Assembly: GCA_029641185.1 (NCBI GenBank)
Contig: JAPWGK010000040.1
Location: 53,170-117,169 of the forward strand
Direction: 5' to 3'
Source of the DNA: Pseudofabraea citricarpa
Lineage: Eukaryota; Ascomycota; Leotiomycetes; Helotiales; Dermateaceae
Length of the DNA: 64,000 nt
Each line of letters begins with the position of its first letter. Within the stretch, counting starts at the first letter, position 1. Shown one piece after another: positions 57,363-64,000 of the stretch. Position numbers and translations under genes: made by a program. The notes below the pieces were generated by a model, which worked only from the letters and a program-made list of their open reading frames with translations, was not told the DNA's origin and did not search any database.

Positions 57363-58739
57363 TCTCGTCGAGCAGTTATGACCGATCTGGCGACCGTGGC
57401 CGTGGTCGTGGTGGTTACAGTGCTGCACGTCGACAAGGCTGGCGTTCAGCAGCTCCTGAGATCCAAGGAGTCCATCACCGCCAATAGGTCCAGTATTGAC
57501 TACCATCGTTATACCGACTGGAGGCCGATCAAACCTCATCCAGTGATGCCAGAAATCACAGGCCTAGAAGATCTCGCATCGTATAACTGGCTCAAAGCAC
57601 ATGAGCCAAACGATCATGACTCCTGGTTGATATGCTCGCAACTTAAGTCTCACAACATCAGAAAAGCGCTAACGTAAGAGCAGCAAACCCCAAAATGGAC
57701 GCCCACAGTCCAGGCCGAGTAAGCGGAAGACAATCCCAACGCACTTACTATCGAGACCCAAACGCTGCCTACTTCCCGTCGTATCCCATGAGCCAGTCGT
57801 TCGTTCTATTTTCGAAGCGCGCCCTGATTTCAAATGCCCAGGAAGTCGACGTCGTCGGTTGCGGAGTACTGTTGGAAACTTGCTCAGGTTCGCCCGCAAT
57901 ATCGAAACCGAGAAGCCCTTTCGATTTCTAGTGGAGGTGGTAGGTGAGACAGTCTTTTTGATCCGAAGAGAGAACTCGCCAAAGGAAGTGATTGCAGACA
58001 TTCGTGGTTATGGGCATAGTTTCCCTGAAGCGAACACTACCTGGGATTGCCGACCTCCAGGGTTCTGATACTCATCAACGTATCATCCGCTATCAGCTTG
58101 GTCCATCTCAACACAATCATCCGATTGAAGCGGACGGCTATCTTGCAGAGAAAATTCCAGCGGAGAAGACATATGCCGGCCCGGCAAATCGGGAGGAAAT
58201 GAAGACTTCTCGTGTCCGGCCCTTGCAGAAAACACAATCAGTGCGCACACGCCCAAGAACTCGACAGCCTAAAAGGTCACTCGAGGTCAAGGATCTGTAC
58301 CCCAGTCTACAGTTTTCGATCTGAAAACGCGCTCAATCAAGAAGAAGCACCATGACACCACGGTGTCCGACCAAATTCCCCGCCTTTGGATCCGCCAAAT
58401 TTCGTTCTTCGTTCTCGCGTGTACCACGACCATGGCCTCTTCAGATCAGAAGAAGTCACGTCCGCAATATCAAGCCAGATATCGAAGGTGGGAGAGTGAT
58501 AACAAGGGATGATGTGCGTAAATTGATCGGTCTTATCAGAAGATTGCGACCTTCGTTAAGGCTACTCCAGGACGAAAGCTGGAAGTCCGGTATCGACCAT
58601 GGTCTCGGATTGAACTGAGGGAGCAGGTCGAAGGAGTGGCTCTGTCTTGCCTAACGATCTTGCTACACAATGGGCTGATGAGGCAGTCGGGCGGAATCTA
58701 CTGTGTAGTTCTCGGGGATTTTAAGATGATAGAGCGTTA
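57363..58739 (+). pseudogene. RGG-type conserved fungal protein, frameshifted
   Basis: It starts MFSSSSYDRSGDRGRGRGGY at 57363, an RGG-rich N-terminus. Conserved segments follow in shifting frames: SIDYHRYTDWRPIKPHPVMP, then GLEDLASYNWLKAHEPN, then STVGNLLRFARNIETEKPFR, FLVEVVGETVFLIRRENSPK, and GYGHSFPEANTTWDC. Downstream come FDLKTRSIKKK, LWIRQISFFVLA and a final IELREQ segment near 58.6 kb. From memory this resembles a widespread fungal family often mislabelled geranylgeranyl pyrophosphate synthase in databases; I see none of that enzyme's DDxxD motifs. It has no established function that I know of. At least four frame changes are needed to join it, again mostly single-base. Its divergent pairing with the helicase/AAA gene may be functional. 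Confidence 0.55.
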
Positions 58740-59246
58740 GGTCTCTTGAGCGCGATTCTGGTGAGAAGGTGGTGACTCTTAATGAAAGATTATTGAAGAT
58801 TACGATTATGATTTGGAATAGAAGGAGGAATTATACTGCATGTTCGATGGAGAGTTGTAATTACTGCGTCATTGTTCCTACTGAAGTTTGAAAGGGTGGG
58901 ATCCGGTATGATTAAAGGGGGTACTTGATGAATTAAATGGTTTATAACTTTGCCATTACTACTGTAACTAACCCTCTCGAATATTAAATATAGGTATCTT
59001 ATAGAACGACGTTATTGAGTTTTTACGCCCTAAGCCTAATAATAATTCTTTTTCCTAATGAAATAGAGACGTTTCCTCGAACTGGTAATCTGTACACGCG
59101 AAAAACAACTAGACAATGACGATTTCGAATTCATATCCTCTTCGACAAATCATGACCTTCCCATTCTCAAGATTCCTATCCGCCGAAATGTGTTTCTTTC
59201 CCGGTTGCTACAAGGATAAGTGGATGATAGCTAGACAAGCAAGAGA

Positions 59247-59335
59247 GGGTTAGGGTTAGGGTTAGGGTTAGGGTTAGGGTTAGGGTTAGGTTAGGGTTTA
59301 GGGTTTAGGGTTAGGGTTAGGGTTAGGGTTAGGGT
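59247..59335 (+). repeat. Telomeric TTAGGG array
   Basis: About 14 tandem units, mostly TTAGGG with a few TTTAGGG/TTAGG variants, oriented toward the right as expected for a right-hand chromosome end. It is immediately preceded by unique subtelomeric sequence (ATAGCTAGACAAGCAAGAGA). Short for a native telomere, but typical of a contig end. Confidence 0.9.
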
Positions 59336-59382
59336 AATGGGTTATTGTGTTAGGCTTATTACATGACTCTGCTATCTCTCCC

Positions 59383-59404
59383 GGGGGGGGGGGGGGGGGG
59401 GGGG

Positions 59405-59448
<44 letters not shown>

Positions 59449-59464
59449 GGGGGGGGGGGGGGGG
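59383..59464 (+). repeat. 82-nt G homopolymer tract
   Basis: G run broken only by one C (59405) and TT (59447-59448). It sits at the symmetry centre: the sequences on both sides (TAGGCTTATTACATGACTC on the left, its near-complement GAGTCATGTATAAGCCTA on the right) are inverted copies. Confidence 0.9.
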
Positions 59465-59511
59465 TTCTTCAGGGAGGGAGGAAAAGAGAGAGATGCAGAG
59501 TCATGTATAAG

Positions 59512-59640
59512 CCTAACCCTAACCCTAACCCTTGACCCGCTAACCCTAACCCCTAACGCCTAGACCCTAAACTTAATCAGCCTAGACCAACACTAACGTC
59601 CTTGAACCCAAACCCTAACGCCTAGAACCCTTATCTGTTG
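59512..59640 (+). repeat. Degenerate CCCTAA (inverted telomeric) array
   Basis: Mirror of the TTAGGG array: CCTAACCCTAACCCT followed by irregular units (CCCTTGACCCGCTAACCC, CCCTAACGCCTAGACCC). The irregularity is of the kind expected from noisy basecalling of a telomere, or from mutation after a telomere fusion. Confidence 0.8.
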
Positions 59641-60239
59641 TCTAGCTATCATCCACCTTAATCCGTTGTAGTGCAACGCGGCGGAAAGAACACATTCAGG
59701 GCGGATACAGTTGAATCTATTGGGAATTGGGAAGGTCATTGAATATTGTCTGAAAAGGATATAATTGCGAAAAATCGTTAACAATTGTCTACGTTGTTTT
59801 TCGCCCGTGAGTCAGATTAACGCAGTTCGAGGAAACGTCTCTAATTTCATTAGGAAACAGATTATTATTAGCCCGCCCCCTCCCCCCACGCTTTGGTAGG
59901 GGCGTAAAACTCAATAATCCGTTTCTATAAGATTACCTATATTTAAATATTCGAGAAGGGTTATGTTAGGCAAATAGTATGGCAAAGTTATAAACCGATT
60001 TTTTTTTATTTTTCAATCGAGTAACAGATCCCGCTTTAATCTACCGAGTCCCCTACATCTTTTCAAACTCTTCATGTAGAACAATGACCGCAGTAATATC
60101 AAACACTCTGCATCGAGACATGCAGTATATATCCTCCTTCTATTCCAATCATAATTCTCATCTTCAATAATCTTTTCATTAAGAGTCACCCACCTTTCAT
60201 CAACAGAAATACGCGCTCAAGACCTAACCTCTATCAAAC

Positions 60240-61795
60240 TGAGGCGTTTCTCGAGAACTACAACACCCATAGATCCTCCCTCTGAATTGGCTCGCATCAT
60301 GCCTTGTGTAGCAAGATCGTTAGCAAGACAGAGGCCACTCCTTCGACGATGCTCCCTCAGGTCCAATCCGAGACGCATGTCGATTAACCGAGCGGACTTT
60401 TCCAGCTTTCGTCCTGGAGTAGCCTAACTAAGGTCGCAATCTTCGTTGATAAGACTCGATCAATTAGCGCACATTCGAAATATCGTTTATCTCCTTTGTT
60501 TAGATGCACATCATTACACCACCTTTCGTTATATCTGGTCTTGATATTAGGCGATCTGGCGTGACTTCTTCTGGATAGTCTGTAAAGAGGCCATGTCTGT
60601 ACCGCGAGTAACGGAAGAACAAAAATCTGGCGATCTCAAGAGGGGGGAATTTGGTCTGACATTCCTTATTTGTGGTGTCATGGTGCGTTGGTGCTCTTGA
60701 TTGAGCGCGTTTTCAGATGTCGAAAACTTGTAACTGGGGTACGCGAGATTGCGCTTACCCTTCCGAGTGACGTCCTTTAGAGCTGTGTCCGAGTTCTTTG
60801 GGCGTTGTGCGCACTGATGGTGTTTTCTTGGGTGCGAGGGTCCCCGCGACACGAGAAAGTCTTTCAATTTCCGCTGCCCGATATGCCTGGCGGCATAGTG
60901 TCTTCTCCGCCTGGATTTTCTCTTCTGAAATATACCGTCGGGCGCTTCAAATCGATGATTGTGTGAATGACCAAAGCTGGATCAGCGATGATACGTTATG
61001 AGATCTAAGAACACTGGAGAGATTCGGCATCCCTAGGTATGTTCGCTCAAGCGGAGAACTAAGCCATAACCACGAATGTCTGCAATCACTTACCGTGTGG
61101 CAAGAGGTGGATTGCTCTCTTCGGATCAAAAGACTGTCATCACCTACCACCTCCACTAGAAATCGAAAGGCTTCTCGTTTTTCCGGATATTGGCGGCGAA
61201 GCCTGAGGGCATAGTTTCAAGCGAAGTGACTACCCGCAACGACTGACGTCGACATTGCCTGGGCGATTGAAATACAGGGCTGCGCGTTTCGAAATAGAAC
61301 GGAACGACTGCTCTATGTGGAATAAACTGACGGATGTAGGCAAGCGTTGTCTTCGATAGTAAGATGGCCGTTGGATTGTCTGCCCGCGACTGTACTCGCA
61401 CTGACTAGTGGGCGTCGCATATTTTGGGGGTTTGCCTGCTCTTACGGTTAGGCGCTTTGTTCTGAGTTTGAGAACGTAAGGTTGCGAGAATACAACGCAT
61501 GATCATGATCTTTGCTCATAGGTGATTGAGCCAGTTATACGATGGCGAGATCTTGCAGAGCTCTTTGTATTCTGCATCTACTCGGATGATGTTTGATCTG
61601 CCTCCAGCTCGTATAACGAGATATGTAGTCAATACTGGACCTATTGGTCGGATGATGAACGTCCTTGGATCCTCAGGAGATACTGAACGCGCAGCCTATG
61701 TCGACGTGCAGCAACTGTAGACCACCACACGAGACCAACGGCATCGACGAGTCAGCCTCAGATCGGTCATAACTGGCTTCGAAACGAGGAACCAT
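60240..61795 (-). pseudogene. Inverted, corrupted copy of the RGG-type gene
   Basis: Minus-strand fragments match the left-arm gene: the start region near 61795-61690 (SYDRS-like), NIRKNEKPFDF near 61160-61190 (against NIETEKPFRF), and MEVVGDDSLLIRREQS at 61156 downward (against VEVVGETVFLIRRENS). No long frame survives. Confidence 0.6.
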
Positions 61796-62599
61796 CTCCC
61801 TAAATAAAAAAAAATAAAAAAAAATTGGCAGCTCACTGGCTCGGCTTTTGAACTCGAAATACATTACGCGATTGCGCTAGGGCAAAGGTTGAGTTTGATG
61901 AATCGCAAAAGAAAGGAGACAGAAACTGAGTTTTTGTTGTTTGTTGGCACGCTACTGAGGCAGGCGAGCGAGGCGTCGTCGCTTTCGATTTCTTGCGATC
62001 ATCATTTGAAGGGCTTGAGATCGCTATTGGGAGAGATGAGGCTGTGTACGGCAAGGGGAAGTAAGGGCGAACGTGCAACACAAGATTTCTCTTTTCTCCG
62101 TCCGGTTTTCAGTTTTGAAGAGGAAGCAGAACTCTTGTGATGTCTTTTGAGGCTATACAACTCTTGGTCATGTGACAGCTGAGGTGGAAGAAGTAAGTCC
62201 CCTGCACTCGAAAATAATATACGGAGGTCTCTAGTGTGGGGGGGGTGGTTTTTTTTTTTGTTTATTTTTTTTTTTTTGTTTTTTTTGTATAATTTAGGTG
62301 TTTTTGTTTGCCTTACTATCAGAATAACAAACTCCCTTTCAGAGCATTCTTAAACCTGGTCTATACACTGTTGAACCTGTTATTAGCAAGGTTCCCTCCA
62401 CATCGGAAGCAAGACTCTACTCAGGCATTACAATCGATGCCGAGAATTATTTGGAATTCTTTTTGGCTATATCAACAATGATTAGATCGCTACTGTTAGC
62501 TGAGGTGACTCTGGAGCGACTATTCTCTAAACCACAAGATTCACCTGCAACATACTTCTGATTGTATCGCTGACATTATGACTGCTTGTTTTAAACAGA

Positions 62600-64000
62600 G
62601 TTCGCAGCTACTCCCTACAAAGGTCACTACTGCATCACAACCTGCTGCTCAATTTACGGGTCATCAGTTCTAATGCATTTCGAGACGGAGATCGAGCGGT
62701 CAAGTATTGAAGCAAGTTCGCTTGATCATATTGCATTGGCCAAATCCTCTCGTTTATATACAAATAATCTGATCGGGCGAAGGGCTGTTTTTGGATAGCT
62801 CTGTCGGCACAAAGTACGACGCGTGCAACTTGTATGGGAAACTGTTTTCTTTGAAAACCCACCCCCCGGCAACTGATCTGTTGACGCACTTTCGTCGAAG
62901 CTCTGAGGCTCGACATATCTATCAACTACATCACCAGCTCTATGTGCATTATTTTCTTGAAATACTTATTTTCTTGACGTGTAATCTTGCTCTTAGCTGA
63001 TCAGCAAGGCATTTCTGCGGCCAATTTCTTCAAGATATCCTTGTCATCATTTGTTGATTGCCTCGCAGTTTTGAGTCTCTTGGAACAATGCCATTGATTG
63101 TTTTCAGCATAAAAAAATGCTCTCTTAACTATAGAGAATGCATAGCGCATGTTTTTGCTTGGCTCCTTTTGGAGCATTCTCTCCGATGGCCTTTAACAGA
63201 CATTCTTATCGAATTAGACGGAAAGCTGCGAAATCCTAAGCGAATTCAGGATCTCTTCTGGAATCATCATGCTACCCATGATACTCTCGTTCGTCGGTTA
63301 GTACAAAATTCAACTCTTCTTGAAAAAGCCAAAGAGAGTGGCCCGCTAAATGCCAACCATGGACCCCGTACAACTAGCTGGACCAGGAGAGTCGACATGA
63401 CTAACGAGTGTTCGTGACTACCGTGATATCAACAATATTTCCTACTGCAGACGAATTCATGGTCGGACGAAGCGCTAACCATTCTATAGACCGTTCGAAA
63501 GAAAATCGCAACAAGCTGAGCGCTGAGAAAACCGGTTTGAATTCACTCTGGATAACAACCGATTCGCCTCCTTCGCGAAGACATGCTTGCTGACTGGAGG
63601 GACGATCACATGTTCGTTTCTGCGACCAGGCAGAGAAGAAAGATGATGAACCTCTTCCTGTCATTCTTGAGCGCCTCAGTCTTGCTGGAACAGAATGTGG
63701 TGAGGTCGAAAGAAATGGAAGCAATGTGCGTTGAAGGAATTTGCGGGGCGTTGGGATGGAAAAGTTCCGCAAGATGTCTGCCTAGCCGATAGAATAGACT
63801 TATCCTCAGAGTAACTTAATCCACATCGCTCAGCATCTAATTCGTTCGATGTTTATTTACAAGGGGAGAGCGTAGGAACAAATCGTTTGCTTTGCTATCT
63901 GGCTTGGATAGAGATGAAGGCTGGATGCTAGAAGAATCCGTCCGGCTATCACTTATGAGTTTTAATTAATGGGCGGAGACAGATGCTTTCAGAACCGTTT
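62600..64000 (+). pseudogene. Inverted, corrupted copy of the helicase N-terminal region
   Basis: Plus-strand fragments match the left-arm minus-strand gene. Examples are IFPTADEFM and the LRE-DMLAD-like region at 63430-63640, HVFAWLLLEHSL at about 63148-63185, and the DNA corresponding to KMSATERKTYLKNNPRS at about 63775-63845. Truncated by the window end. Confidence 0.65.

Larger units (their letters stand above)
55507..59382 (+). repeat. Left arm of a large inverted repeat (palindrome)
   Basis: This segment is repeated in inverted form, with many small indels, as 59465-64000. Checked anchors: 59160-59240 against 59640-59740, about 57250-57300 against 61886-61950, about 55823-56060 against 63401-63640, and about 55507-55560 against the window end. 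The true left edge may lie further left, because the window ends before the right arm does. Confidence 0.85.
59465..64000 (-). repeat. Right arm of the inverted repeat (noisy copy of the left arm)
   Basis: Reverse-complement homologue of about 55507-59382. It is about 0.65 kb longer than the left arm, because it contains extra small insertions and low-complexity runs such as the T-rich stretch at 62250-62290. Differences between arms are dominated by indels and not by C-to-T changes. Confidence 0.85.

Noticed and set aside
59347..59563. Poly-glycine frames
   Set aside because: They are translations of the G homopolymer, not genes.
1..64000. CRISPR arrays, bacterial operons or prophage features
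   Set aside because: No spaced direct repeats; introns and gene families are fungal throughout.

Overview
This window is filamentous-ascomycete DNA (Pezizomycotina; Leotiomycetes is a guess I cannot test). The evidence is compact genes with roughly 50-70 nt GT...AG introns, Zn2Cys6 and C2H2/fungal-trans regulators, a HET-domain gene, an OPT transporter, an intron-bearing tRNA-Glu and TTAGGG telomere repeats. It reads as a subtelomeric chromosome end.

Layout. (1) 0.35-0.94 kb: ribosome-assembly factor Rsa3. (2) 2.2-15.0 kb: a detoxification or secondary-metabolism-like block. It holds a Zn2Cys6 regulator, two paralogous MDR oxidoreductases, a full-length ABCC exporter, and a C2H2+Zn2Cys6 regulator whose zinc cluster is broken by a frameshift. 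(3) 16.7-30.4 kb: a probable sugar-acid catabolic cluster. It holds an MFS anion permease, a ketopantoate-reductase-like enzyme, a KduD-like SDR, a DgoD-like acid-sugar dehydratase, a DHDPS-family 2-keto-3-deoxy aldolase and a C2H2 regulator. A G-rich TTTGGGGG element recurs in the intergenic regions of this block. (4) 30.6-39.9 kb: a HET protein, an unknown membrane protein, a chromodomain protein, tRNA-Glu(CUC) and an OPT transporter. (5) 41.7-48.6 kb: a divergent gamma-glutamylcyclotransferase-like/amidoligase pair, AT-rich DNA, an alkaline ceramidase-like gene without a recognisable first exon, a fragment copy of the cyclotransferase gene and a kinase-like pseudogene.

(6) 49.6-64 kb is abnormal. 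A long minus-strand gene resembling fungal ZNFX1/Hrr1-type helicases with CbxX-type AAA modules is broken by many one-base, mostly homopolymer, frameshifts. Its middle is replaced by about 2 kb with only four C residues on the + strand (50906-52894). A divergent RGG-type gene lies next to it, followed by a TTAGGG array (59247-59335) and an 82-nt G tract. From there the sequence folds back: 59465-64000 is a noisy inverted copy of about 55507-59382. So the chromosome seems to reach its telomere near 59.3 kb. What follows is either a telomere-to-telomere inverted duplication or, more likely, a fold-back read or assembly artefact.

Block 3 can be read as a pathway: uptake (MFS), oxidation (SDR), dehydration (DgoD-like) and retro-aldol cleavage (DHDPS-like) of an aldonic acid to pyruvate plus an aldehyde, with local regulation. 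The substrate is not shown by the sequence.
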